Below, piece by piece: positions 8,301 to 15,989 of a stretch of 37,542 nt of DNA. Under the pieces are notes generated by a model. The model was not told where the DNA came from. It saw nothing but the letters and a program-made list of their open reading frames with translations, and did not search any database. Position numbers and translations under genes: made by a program. Positions within the stretch are counted from its first letter, which is position 1, and each line of letters starts with the position of its first letter. The stretch is from assembly GCA_024742755.1 (NCBI GenBank), contig JANSXW010000056.1, forward strand, positions 1-37,542, given 5' to 3'. Source of the DNA: a bacterium (GTDB taxonomy: Bacteria > Bacteroidota > Bacteroidia > Chitinophagales > Saprospiraceae).

Positions 8301-11153
8301 ATTGAAGCCTGCCCGCCTTCGGATGTGCCCAATCCCGCAGAGGTTTTAGCCAATCAAACCCTGGAAGTTCCCTATGCGCAGCAGGAGGTCATCACTGCTG
8401 ATTTCCTGGCTTTTGAGAAGGGCGCTCTTGCCCCGGAAGACATTTTCTATACCCTGACCGCTCTGCCTGAGCATGGGGTACTGCAACGGAATGGCAGCGG
8501 GGTGCTTTCCATTGGTGATGTGTTCAGTCAGGCAGACATCAATAACGGCCTGCTGTCCTATCAGCACGGTGGGAACGCTGCCACAGCTGACCAATTTGTG
8601 TTCGACCTCACCGATGCAGAAGGTGGGTGGCGACCGGGCGAGACGTTCGAGCTGCTGATCCTGGAGCCTGCAGTGCTTTCTGCCCTGGCAAGCGTAACCA
8701 ATCCGCTTCGTTGTGCCGGAGATACCGATGGCACGATTGAAGTCGCGGTAGCCGGTGGCCTTCCTCCCTATGTTTTTACCCTCAATGCAGGCACCCCGCA
8801 GGACAGCCCGCTTTTCGACGGTCTTGGAGCTGGTGTGTATACCATCGTCATCAGTGATGATTCCGGTCAGGAGCTTACCCTCCCGGCAGTCGATCTGCAG
8901 GAACCTGATCCGCTGGAATTGTCCGCAGGCTTATCGGTCAATACACTGGTTTTGGAAGCGGTGGGCGGCACAGAGCCCTACCAGTACAGCTTGGATGGCG
9001 GCGTGGCTTTCAGCCCGGAGTCCGCCTTTGAGGGACTGCCCAATGCGGTCTACAGTATCGTGGTGGAAGATGCCAATGGCTGTCAGACTTCCCTTGAGCT
9101 GGAAGTCAATTTGATCCAAAGTGCTGGCTTTTCGGTAATGGATAACAGCTGTGCCGGCACCGCCGATGGCAGCATTACGGCTACAGGCATTCAGGGTGGG
9201 GTAGCGCCTTACAGCTACAGCCTGAATGGAGGGGACGCCCAGTTGAGCCCGGAGTTTGCCGCTTTGCCTGCCGGCAATTATGACCTGCTGATTACAGATG
9301 CGAACGGTAGCGTGCTGGAACTGGAAAATATCGAAGTTGGTGCCCCGGCCCCCCTGCAGCTCAGCACTGGCCTCACGGGCAACGACCTTACCCTTTCCGC
9401 CAATGGTGGCACGCCGCCCTATCAGTACAGTATCGATGGAGGTGCTACTTTTGGTGCCGCTACGGCCTTCAATGACCTGCCCAATGGTCTTTACGAACTG
9501 GAAGTCCTTGATGCAAACAACTGTTCGGCTACGGGCAGCCTTACCATCAACCTGATCGTTTCCGCAGGGTTCAGTATTACCGATGCTTCCTGCAGCAATA
9601 CCGCCGATGGCAGCCTGACGGTGGTCTCCGTCGAAGGAGGGGAAGCCCCTTATACCTATCAGTTGGGCACAGGCGCTGTACAGGACAGCCCGGTGTTTGA
9701 AAACTTATCTGCGGGCACCTACGCGCTTACGATTGCGGATGCGAACGGCAATCTGTTGCAAACTTCCGGCTTGTTGGTCGGCGCTCCGGCACCGCTTACC
9801 TTGTCCGCTGAGACGACACTCAGCGACCTCGCCTTATCAGCGGAGGGGGGCACGCCTCCTTATACCTACAGCATTGATGGCGGCACAACATTTGGCAATG
9901 ACTTCACATTTGCCGGGCTGCCCAACGGTACTTACGCCCTTGTGGTACAGGATGCGAATGGCTGCACGGTAGCCGGTCAGGCGACGATCAACATAATCAC
10001 AAGTGCCGCTGTATCGGCAATGGAGGTAAGCTGTGCAGGTGCGGCAGACGGGCGCATTGAGGTAGATGAGGTAGCGGGTGGTTTGCCTCCCTATACCTAC
10101 AGCCTGAACGGAAGCGATCCGCAGAGCAGCAGCGTGTTTGAAAACCTGCCGGGCGGAACCTATACCGTTACCATCACCGATGCCAACGGCAGTACCTTCC
10201 TGGTAACGGATATTGTGGTGGGAGCGCCCCCGGTGCTGGAACTGGCAGCTGATGTGGATGACAATACCCTGACCCTGCAGGCATCAGGAGGCACGCCGCC
10301 TTACGCCTTCAGCATTGACGGGGGGAGCAATTTTCAACCTTCCGGTGTTTTCTCCGGGCTGGACAACGGCGACTATACCGCTCTTGTCGTGGATGTGAAT
10401 GGCTGCACCGTTTCGATCAGCGCCAACGTCAATATCGTTGTTGATGCCAGCATTGAGGTGCAAAATGTATCCTGTGCCGGTGATGGCGATGGGGCTATTG
10501 AGGTGCAAAATGTAACCGGCGGCGTGGCTCCCTACACCTATCAGCTCAATGAGGGAGGCTTCGGGAGCAACCCGGTATTTTCAGATCTTGGTCCCGGTGT
10601 ATACAATTTGGAGATCCAGGACAGCGAAGGCTTTATCTACAGCACCGCTATTGAAATCACTTCGCCTGCACCGCTTGAGGCTGCCGTTGAAGTTGTGGAA
10701 GATGCGATTACTATTACAGCCTCCGGTGGTACGCCTCCTTTTGTGTACAGTATTGACGGAGGGGAGAACTTTGACAGCCCATCCTCCATTACCGGCTTGC
10801 CCAACGGCGTGTACGAGGTAATTGTGATGGACAGCAACGGCTGTCAGAGCGGCCTGCAGAGCGTCACCGTTATGGTTTCCAGCGCAGGGGGCTTCCCGGC
10901 AGACTGGGCCGTGCGCCTGTCGCCCAATCCAACCACAGGGCCTCTGATGATGGAGGGCAACGGCTTTGACGTGCCGGAACTGCAGTGGTCACTCGTAAGC
11001 CCGTTGGGGCAGGTGCTGCAATCGGGACGGGTGCCAGTCACGCATCAGCAGTGGCAGTTGCCGCTTTCACTCGAACAGCTGCCCTCAGGCATCTATTGGG
11101 TGGAGTTGCGCACGGCAACAGCCCGCGGTGCCTGGCCAGTCATTAAGCAGTAG
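5304..11153 (+). CDS. Secreted M12B-like metalloprotease with SprB repeats and T9SS tail
   Basis: A 1949-residue secreted protein. In order: signal peptide (1-25, ending near Ser-Ala-Gln); propeptide-like region; metzincin domain with HEFGHQFGANH (zinc ligands His343, His347, His353; catalytic Glu344) and Met-turn TIMGYAGIC; an Ig-like segment; a fibronectin-III-like domain (about 755-848); a proprotein-convertase P-like domain (about 850-1002); a cadherin/CSPG-like repeat (about 1009-1115); five double SprB units (about 1128-1858); and a type A T9SS C-terminal sorting domain (about 1870-1949, VRLSPNPTTG). It is exported by Sec, moved across the outer membrane by T9SS and anchored or released there. 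The Met at 5304 is preferred over the in-frame ATG at 5280 because it begins a clean signal peptide. Likely role: surface protease or adhesin. Confidence 0.9.
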   Translation: MKKTLYPLALLCLFLTLPHFSSAQQWFKDAHLQDAQRLGGSRQIQPDEARIISVDLEALISVLSEAPMWHTPEAAEGAVHLQLPLPNGHNRSFKVVEAPVMAEGLSARYPGMRSFAAYSPEDGTAYARFGYTHKGFHAMILSGLHSTVFIDVFSDGQTRYHQVYYKSDYSGIPGNAFSCRLHADAATDATGNSDTPPAALLGDCLLRNYRLAIACTGEYAQFHGGTVPDVLAAYNVAMTRVNGVYERDFTVHMELVDETDQVIFLDGATDPFTNNSAGTLLSENQDVVDNLVGFDNYDVGHVFSTSGGGVASLASICTNRKARGVTGLPSPINDPFYIDYVAHEFGHQFGANHTQNNNCNRVAAAAMEPGSASTIMGYAGICSPNVQNNSDDHFHAISIQEVTNTIEFGAGSTCPELIDVGNSGPILTDEEEALFLPVSTPFFLRAEATDAEGDALTYCWEQMDNEIATMPPVAASTGGPAFRSLSPTPDPVRYFPNLNAVVSNTPDTWEVLPSVSRTMSFRCSVRDNFPGGGCVKATDVELVFSDDAGPFVVQQPNTSVVWEVGTLETVTWDVAGTDGAPVNCSAVDIYLSKDGGFTYPVLLAQGVPNDGEQEILVPLEVTTAARIQVVASDNVFFDISDEDFEIQLPPSPTVLMASTPSAQALCNDTSAAFEILTTPVAGFSEMLDLSVTGLPDGATATFSVNPVGAAASSVLTIGDLEGAASGVYELSLEATSPSVSKSITLILDIAAGVPEAAVPATPAPGTQSVPLNPTLSWSASDFADHYRLEVATSPAFGVSTIIEEVVPDTTLGLVGLEEFTVYYWRATPVNECGATPGAAWSSFQTLGNNCTVYTDAEPGLVIPPSGTGDFSTTLTTDGDFEIQDLNVGLAIDHTWLGDLSATLSYEGGPTVTLFDQPGVPGSDFGCSQDDMLVGFDDDAPLTAEEFENSCEASGPYAISGNFQPLDPLSAFTGLSASGTWTLTISDAFNQDGGNLVSWSIEACPPSDVPNPAEVLANQTLEVPYAQQEVITADFLAFEKGALAPEDIFYTLTALPEHGVLQRNGSGVLSIGDVFSQADINNGLLSYQHGGNAATADQFVFDLTDAEGGWRPGETFELLILEPAVLSALASVTNPLRCAGDTDGTIEVAVAGGLPPYVFTLNAGTPQDSPLFDGLGAGVYTIVISDDSGQELTLPAVDLQEPDPLELSAGLSVNTLVLEAVGGTEPYQYSLDGGVAFSPESAFEGLPNAVYSIVVEDANGCQTSLELEVNLIQSAGFSVMDNSCAGTADGSITATGIQGGVAPYSYSLNGGDAQLSPEFAALPAGNYDLLITDANGSVLELENIEVGAPAPLQLSTGLTGNDLTLSANGGTPPYQYSIDGGATFGAATAFNDLPNGLYELEVLDANNCSATGSLTINLIVSAGFSITDASCSNTADGSLTVVSVEGGEAPYTYQLGTGAVQDSPVFENLSAGTYALTIADANGNLLQTSGLLVGAPAPLTLSAETTLSDLALSAEGGTPPYTYSIDGGTTFGNDFTFAGLPNGTYALVVQDANGCTVAGQATINIITSAAVSAMEVSCAGAADGRIEVDEVAGGLPPYTYSLNGSDPQSSSVFENLPGGTYTVTITDANGSTFLVTDIVVGAPPVLELAADVDDNTLTLQASGGTPPYAFSIDGGSNFQPSGVFSGLDNGDYTALVVDVNGCTVSISANVNIVVDASIEVQNVSCAGDGDGAIEVQNVTGGVAPYTYQLNEGGFGSNPVFSDLGPGVYNLEIQDSEGFIYSTAIEITSPAPLEAAVEVVEDAITITASGGTPPFVYSIDGGENFDSPSSITGLPNGVYEVIVMDSNGCQSGLQSVTVMVSSAGGFPADWAVRLSPNPTTGPLMMEGNGFDVPELQWSLVSPLGQVLQSGRVPVTHQQWQLPLSLEQLPSGIYWVELRTATARGAWPVIKQ
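8688..10880 (+). repeat. Five tandem double-SprB repeat units within the metalloprotease gene
   Basis: The units begin at about 8688, 9123, 9564, 10005 and 10446. The first is 435 bases; the next three steps are exactly 441 bases (147 codons). Each unit has one SprB module of the type Cys-Ala-Gly...Asp-Gly...Gly-Gly...Pro-Tyr and a second of the type GGTPPYQYSIDGG...DANGC. The copies have diverged at nucleotide level, so this is an old protein repeat and not a slippage tract. Confidence 0.85.
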
Positions 11154-11264
11154 GTTGATGAAACGATAAGATATTGAAGGAGCGCTGGGTTATACGCAAG
11201 CCACTTCCTTGCGTCAATGCTGACATTGAGTGGGTGTGCTGCTCCGGTCTTTATCGGAGACCAC
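11154..11264. other. Structured intergenic region between convergent genes
   Basis: The segment holds several stems: ACGCAAG/CTTGCGT (11194-11200/11208-11214), CAATG/CATTG (11215-11228) and CTCCG/CGGAG (11242-11259). A perfect 13-bp inverted repeat, AAGGAGCGCTGGG (11177-11189) and CCCAGCGCTCCTT (11288-11300), encloses them, with its right arm inside the end of the glycosidase gene. It may terminate both converging transcripts, but no long T run follows the stems. Confidence 0.5.
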
Positions 11265-13232
11265 TTAGTCGTCAGTATATTCAACTTCCCAGCGCTCCTT
11301 TTCTTTTTCGGGGCGGGCTTCCACCTTTGGCGTTTCGGGCACGAAGGTGATGTCTTCAAAAGTTACGGCTCCATGGGCATCTACCTGCAGCAGAATAGAC
11401 TGATAGGGCTGAAAGTCAAGTTGTACCAGCGCCTCGTGCCCATTGTAATGGATTTGCACCGTGCGGGATACTGCGTTTTCAGTAAAGGACTGCCCGTAGC
11501 CCATCGGAAAGCTTACCGATTCGGTTTTGGGATGGGCAAAGAAGCACGTCAATCCCGCTTCTGACTCCCGGCACCAGTATTCCGGCAGGTCCGTACCGGT
11601 CACAACCGGCGCTATTCCGGCACTTAGGGATTCCCAGCTTCGGTGAACCGCAGGCAATTGCATAAGGGTGGTTACCAGTCTTTGGTAGCCCGATGTATCG
11701 GTTTTCAGGCCGGGCGGTTGGGGCACCTGTGGCATGACCACTTTCAGCCCAGACTCTGCAGCCCGGATGATTGCCCTGAGGGAAGCCGTATCCAGGTAAT
11801 TGGCTTCCACGTACAACGCTTCTACTTCAGTTTGACCGGATTGAAGTTTCCCGTTTTTCAAAGTAGCTTCGTTTAGCAGCTCGGCATTAATCCAAAGCGG
11901 GTGGTAGCGTTGCAGGGATTGTGGCAGTTTCAGGTAGCGGTGCTCATTATGGCTCCAGGCCCAAATGTATTGCTGCTCTTTCGGCATCTCTCCTTTGATC
12001 CACTGATCTTCCAGTGGCAGGTATACGGCGACTTTACTGTAGGTATGGCCCCGCTGAAGCGCTTTGCTGACCTTCGTAAGGTATTGGTTGAAGGCCGGAA
12101 GCTCCCGGGCCAGCTTACCGGACGGGCCCAGGTGTACGGTAGCGAAGAAGGTGTCCTGCTCGGTACGCCCCATCGCCCGGCCATGCCAGATGATTTGATT
12201 GACTCCATTGGCAAAAAGAGCATCAGCGAGCAGCTTCAGGTCTGCGGTTTGCTCGCGTTTCATCCAGTCGGCTGGCCAACCGTAAAGGCAGGTGAAAGCC
12301 TCTGCGGTCACTTTAGGGCGGCCCGTCCAGGCAGCAGCGGCAGCAGGGATGTTAGAATAGTAAGGCTCGTAGAGCAGGGCCTCGCTTTCCGGCACATCCA
12401 CGGAGGCATAGGCCTGCAGGATGTCACAAGGGGCACCGGCGCACTGTGCGCGGCTGTAAGCGCCCAACTCATGCGCAATAGCGGTGAAAGGCCGGTAAAA
12501 CTGATCAATGACGAGTTCGGATACCAGCCGCTGATAGTCGTACAGCACCTGCTGATACGGTGGCCGGGGCACATACAGGCTATCCAGATAAGGTTCGAGG
12601 CCATAACCGTACTTTGCGCGGAATTCCTCCATGAACCCAGTGGTGCCAAGGTAGCGTTGCTCCACCTCCCAGGAATCCACGAAGATGCCGCTTTGTGTGC
12701 CCGATTGCAGGGCGGGCTTCAGGGCCTTGCCCATTCGCTCCGCATAGTTTCTAAGCGCCTGCTCGTTCAGATGGTCAATGACCAGCCCTTTCCGGGGGTG
12801 CTCCCAATGCAGGCGGAGCACCTGCCGGAAACTACTGTCATTGAGCAACATAGTGGCTTCCTCCCGCGGCACCTGCGTGTCTCCAAAGGGCCATAGGGTG
12901 CCAAAGGTGACATCAAACCCCAGCCCCAGGCTATCGGCCTTCAGCTTGGCATACCTGACCTTTTCCGACCATTCTGGCGAAAGCCATTCCTGACGGGGCG
13001 TAGCGACGGTGTCCAGCCGGTTGTAGGGGTAAATCCAGGCCACTTCCACACCCCCGAAGTGATTGGCTTTCAACCATTTCAGATCGCGGTCAATCTGAGC
13101 TTCCTGTATTTCGCCGGCAAACCACCACCACCTTGTCCAGGGGCGGCCGGTATCGGTGTGTATTTCGTTAGAAACCTTGGGCGTCTGGCACGTAACTAAA
13201 AGCAAAAGCAGCGGAAAGAAGTAATTTTTCAT
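11265..13232 (-). CDS. Glycoside hydrolase, GH106 (alpha-L-rhamnosidase)-like, lipoprotein
   Basis: A 655-residue protein with a lipoprotein signal (lipobox ending at Cys15). The mature part starts with TRWWWFAGE and DRDLKWLKANHFGGVEVAW, the pattern of a (beta/alpha)8 barrel in GH106-like rhamnosidases: Trp-rich first strand, then a helix leading to a Gly-Gly strand. Mid-protein Glu-containing strands (FVDSWEVE, KVTAEAF) are candidate catalytic positions. It is shorter than many GH106 enzymes, so the family is tentative and the substrate unknown. The Met at 13232 was chosen because it begins the signal peptide; the open frame runs further upstream but overlaps the prenyltransferase gene. It starts 20 bases after that gene, so it is probably in the same transcript. 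Confidence 0.7.
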   Translation of the reverse strand: MKNYFFPLLLLLVTCQTPKVSNEIHTDTGRPWTRWWWFAGEIQEAQIDRDLKWLKANHFGGVEVAWIYPYNRLDTVATPRQEWLSPEWSEKVRYAKLKADSLGLGFDVTFGTLWPFGDTQVPREEATMLLNDSSFRQVLRLHWEHPRKGLVIDHLNEQALRNYAERMGKALKPALQSGTQSGIFVDSWEVEQRYLGTTGFMEEFRAKYGYGLEPYLDSLYVPRPPYQQVLYDYQRLVSELVIDQFYRPFTAIAHELGAYSRAQCAGAPCDILQAYASVDVPESEALLYEPYYSNIPAAAAAWTGRPKVTAEAFTCLYGWPADWMKREQTADLKLLADALFANGVNQIIWHGRAMGRTEQDTFFATVHLGPSGKLARELPAFNQYLTKVSKALQRGHTYSKVAVYLPLEDQWIKGEMPKEQQYIWAWSHNEHRYLKLPQSLQRYHPLWINAELLNEATLKNGKLQSGQTEVEALYVEANYLDTASLRAIIRAAESGLKVVMPQVPQPPGLKTDTSGYQRLVTTLMQLPAVHRSWESLSAGIAPVVTGTDLPEYWCRESEAGLTCFFAHPKTESVSFPMGYGQSFTENAVSRTVQIHYNGHEALVQLDFQPYQSILLQVDAHGAVTFEDITFVPETPKVEARPEKEKERWEVEYTDD

Positions 13233-13251
13233 AGTCGTATCATTAATTGCA

Positions 13252-14139
13252 TCAGGCGAACCACCCGGCGGTGGCAAACAAGCCATATTCCAAAAAGAAC
13301 AGCCCCCAGACTGCCTGATAGTAGCGCATGATGGACGCCTTTTCCGAAAGGTTGACCCGGCTGGCCAGCAGGAGAAAACCCAGCAGCAGGCCGAGGTGCC
13401 CCAGTCCAAAGAGCAGTGGGTGTACCTGCAGGCCCGCCCAGAGCGGGAGCGTAGCCAGCAGGAGAAACAGGCCGCCAAGCAGGCTGTTGCCAATCCAAAA
13501 AACGCGCCTGAGCCCCACTTGCAGGGAAAGGGTCTGAATACGGTAGGCTTCATCCCCTGCGGTGTCAGGCATGTCCTTGAACCAGGCAATAATAAGCCCG
13601 TAAACGAAAATGGCAACGGTGAGCCATAGGATGATGGGCGGAAGCGCCGTATCCCCGCTGAGCCGGTTGTAAAAATGGAGGAACAAAAGCAGGTTGACGA
13701 TCAGCCCACGCACTGCAATAATGCAAAAGGCGGCCCAGAAGTGAAACCGCTTCAGCCGCAACGGGGGCAGGGAATAGGCAATGCCCAGCAACAGGCTCAA
13801 CCCAACGGTCCACATCAGATAGGGGCCGCCATATACGGCAAGGGCCAGCGCAATGAATAGTGCAATACCAATAATGGCTTGTCCGGTACGAACGGAGTAA
13901 GCGCCCGATGCCAGGGGCAGGTATGGTTTGTTGATGCGGTCAATTTCGATATCGGTCAGCTGATTGAGCCCAACGATAAAAATATTGGCACCCAGGCAGC
14001 TGACCCAGGCGGTAAGGAAGATGCCCCAGCCTCCTGTGCCTTTGCCCGCATAGCTGAGCGCGAGTACGTAAAGGGCCAGTACGCTCAGACTTGTACCAAT
14101 AATCGTATGCGGGCGGCTAAAACGGATGAAGTCCATCAT
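13252..14139 (-). CDS. UbiA prenyltransferase, homogentisate prenyl/phytyltransferase-like
   Basis: Integral membrane enzyme that joins a polyprenyl or phytyl diphosphate to an aromatic acceptor. The 295-residue product has about eight or nine hydrophobic helices and both Asp-rich motifs: NQLTDIEID (59-67), followed by RINKPYLPLASG, and KDMPDTAGDEAYR (188-200). The NKPxLPLASG context and the KDxPDxxGD form are characteristic of homogentisate phytyltransferases (slr1736/VTE2) rather than MenA, UbiA or chlorophyll synthase. The start at 14139 (Met-Met) lies a few bases after the upstream methyltransferase stop. Its neighbours are two tocopherol-type methyltransferases, which supports a homogentisate acceptor. 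The prenyl donor (phytyl, geranylgeranyl or longer) cannot be told. Confidence 0.85.
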   Translation of the reverse strand: MMDFIRFSRPHTIIGTSLSVLALYVLALSYAGKGTGGWGIFLTAWVSCLGANIFIVGLNQLTDIEIDRINKPYLPLASGAYSVRTGQAIIGIALFIALALAVYGGPYLMWTVGLSLLLGIAYSLPPLRLKRFHFWAAFCIIAVRGLIVNLLLFLHFYNRLSGDTALPPIILWLTVAIFVYGLIIAWFKDMPDTAGDEAYRIQTLSLQVGLRRVFWIGNSLLGGLFLLLATLPLWAGLQVHPLLFGLGHLGLLLGFLLLASRVNLSEKASIMRYYQAVWGLFFLEYGLFATAGWFA

Positions 14140-14143
14140 GAGG

Positions 14144-14980
14144 TTATACTGGTTTTTGAGCTTGCAAAACCCCAAAGCAGATCGTCCCCTGCTTAAACCC
14201 CCGGGTCATATGCCGCATGGCCAGTGCCCCGCGGATGGTGGGCAGGCCGGCTTTGAGCAGCCCGCTTAGGCTTTTCAGGTTCAGGGCAGATTGGATCACT
14301 GCCTGCCAGAAGGGGGCTACCTGAGCACTCCAGTCTTCAGTTTGCAAACCGGTGAAGCCCGCCTGTTCTGCCTCCCTTCGCAGCCCGGATAAGGGCGCCA
14401 AGGGCGGAAGGTGGTACAGGTGCCGGATGCGATTGAGGATATGTTCGTCCTTCGGGTTCAGGGGCGGCGGGGTTTCGCGATGGCACCAGGTCGCCATAAG
14501 GAGTTGGCCACCGGGTGCCAGCAAGTCATAAAACAACTGTAGCATTTGGGCTTTGTCCTCGATATGTTCTGCGCTTTCCATGGACCACACCAGGTCAAAC
14601 GGGCCATCCTCAGGGCGGAGCGACATCATATCCCGGGCTTCGGTTTTTACAATGGCGCTAAGGCCTGCTTCCTGATTGTAAGCGGTGCCGCGCTCAGCCT
14701 GTACGGTACTCAGGGTACAGCCCAGGACATGCGTTGCCTTTAGGGTCTCCGCTAAATACCGGGAACTGCCGCCTACGCCGCAGCCTGCGTCCAAAATCCG
14801 GTCCGCTTGTTTTACATGGCCCCATTCCAGCATCACATTGACAAGGTCAAGCTGCGCCTGCCGGTGGTCTTTGGCGGAAGCCCCGTCCCCGTAGTAGCCA
14901 TGATGCATGTGCTCTCCCCAGGTGTCGAGCCATATCTGAGTGGAGCGGTCGTAAAAATGAGCGATCTTGTCGTTGAGCAC
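14144..14980 (-). CDS. Gamma-tocopherol-methyltransferase-like SAM methyltransferase
   Basis: The 278-residue class I methyltransferase has SAM motif I LDAGCGVGGSS (63-73), the acidic end of motif II and a post-I segment ending in TLSTVQAER. Its N-terminus WGEHMHHGYY (21-30) is the hallmark of the VTE4/slr0089 gamma-tocopherol methyltransferase group and relatives such as sarcosine/picrinine-type enzymes. No transit or signal peptide is present. It should be cytosolic or membrane-associated and methylate a prenylated hydroquinone ring. It is 32 bases downstream of the VTE3-like gene and meets the start of the prenyltransferase gene. A related small-molecule methyltransferase remains possible, but the operon partners favour a tocopherol-type substrate. 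Confidence 0.8.
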   Translation of the reverse strand: MLNDKIAHFYDRSTQIWLDTWGEHMHHGYYGDGASAKDHRQAQLDLVNVMLEWGHVKQADRILDAGCGVGGSSRYLAETLKATHVLGCTLSTVQAERGTAYNQEAGLSAIVKTEARDMMSLRPEDGPFDLVWSMESAEHIEDKAQMLQLFYDLLAPGGQLLMATWCHRETPPPLNPKDEHILNRIRHLYHLPPLAPLSGLRREAEQAGFTGLQTEDWSAQVAPFWQAVIQSALNLKSLSGLLKAGLPTIRGALAMRHMTRGFKQGTICFGVLQAQKPV

Positions 14981-15012
14981 GGGCCGTGATTTTACTGAAT
15001 GAATAAGTTGGT

Positions 15013-15924
15013 TTACCGAAGCAAAGCAATGAGCAGGAGGATCAGCACCGCCGAAATGAGCAGTGCCACAATTTGGTGCCGGTTGAGGCGCTCCCGCTCG
15101 GCTTCCGGGATGTGCGACTGATCGGTAAAGGCCATCCGGACGTAGCCCAGCAGGGCGGCCGGAATAAACAGGAACCCGGCCAGTGACCCAATGAGGACCC
15201 GCAAGATCATGAGCAATCGCCGGCCCAGGCCCATTTTCTCAGGCGCTGTTTCAGCGGAAGGGGAGGAGGGCTGCTCTGTGGTTGCGGTCAGCGGTTTGCG
15301 GCCAGCCAGCGCAATGCCGTATTTCCCTTTGCCATCCACCCACTGCGGCTTGACATAGCAGACCTGCAGGTCTGCGAAGCCTGCATCCCGGAACCATTGC
15401 CAGTATTCTTCTTCTTTGGGGAAGAGCATCCAAAGTTCTGCGATAAACCGCCCCACGGGATTAGCCGGCTCTAACGGGCCAATCATCAGCGCAAGGCCGC
15501 CAGGTTTCACGACCCGGTAGGCTTCGCGTATGCCTTTTGCAGGGTCAGGCCAATATTCGATACTCCCCGCAGAGACATAGCGGTCAAAGCTGTTGGAAGG
15601 CAGGGGGAGGTTTTCCGCATCGCCCTGCAGGAAGGTGCACCCCTGCAGCTCAGGTTTGGCTTTCGCTTTTGACATTTGGTGCGGGCTTTGGTCTACGCAG
15701 GTGACCTGTTGGGGAGGCACGATCTTTACAATACCCTCTGTGTTGAAGCCGGTGCCCGACCCTACATCCACTACCTTAATGCCGGTTTCCTGCAATTGCC
15801 CGAGCTGTAGGGCCTTGTCCCGCATAGGGACTGTCCAGAAGAGCGGATTGACAATTTTGTCGTAGAAGATGGATAGAAAGCGGTAAAACCAATACGCTTC
15901 CTGCTTGTGTTGTACTAATCTCAT
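15013..15924 (-). CDS. Plant VTE3-type MPBQ/MSBQ methyltransferase
   Basis: Predicted to methylate 2-methyl-6-phytyl (or solanesyl/geranylgeranyl) benzoquinol. The 303-residue protein aligns by eye along its length with plant VTE3: VQHKQEAYWFYRFLSI (4-19), VVDVGSGTGFNTEGIVK (51-67, SAM motif I), DQSPHQMSKAKAK (78-90), the near-invariant DRYVSAGSIEYWPDP (114-128) with GIREAYRV (131-138), and WMLFPKEEEY (165-174). As in VTE3, the C-terminus is membrane-anchored, here by two hydrophobic segments (about 233-262 and 283-303). No chloroplast transit peptide is present. This is the archaeal/plant type, not the unrelated cyanobacterial MPBQ methyltransferase. It is the first gene of the three-gene quinol operon. 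Confidence 0.88.
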   Translation of the reverse strand: MRLVQHKQEAYWFYRFLSIFYDKIVNPLFWTVPMRDKALQLGQLQETGIKVVDVGSGTGFNTEGIVKIVPPQQVTCVDQSPHQMSKAKAKPELQGCTFLQGDAENLPLPSNSFDRYVSAGSIEYWPDPAKGIREAYRVVKPGGLALMIGPLEPANPVGRFIAELWMLFPKEEEYWQWFRDAGFADLQVCYVKPQWVDGKGKYGIALAGRKPLTATTEQPSSPSAETAPEKMGLGRRLLMILRVLIGSLAGFLFIPAALLGYVRMAFTDQSHIPEAERERLNRHQIVALLISAVLILLLIALLR

Positions 15925-15989
15925 AATGCTGAAGGATTAACGCCAGGTGTTGCTGGCTACAGTCGTCAATATAAGACATAAATACAAAC

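Noticed and set aside
8688..10880. Possible recent tandem duplication or VNTR
   Set aside because: The copies are well diverged in nucleotide sequence; only the protein pattern and period are kept, so this is an old domain array.
14144..15924. Menaquinone/ubiquinone methyltransferases (UbiE/UbiG) as an explanation for the two methyltransferases
   Set aside because: The WGEHMHHGYY and DRYVSAGSIEYWPDP signatures and the adjacent homogentisate-type prenyltransferase fit tocopherol-type enzymes better than UbiE.
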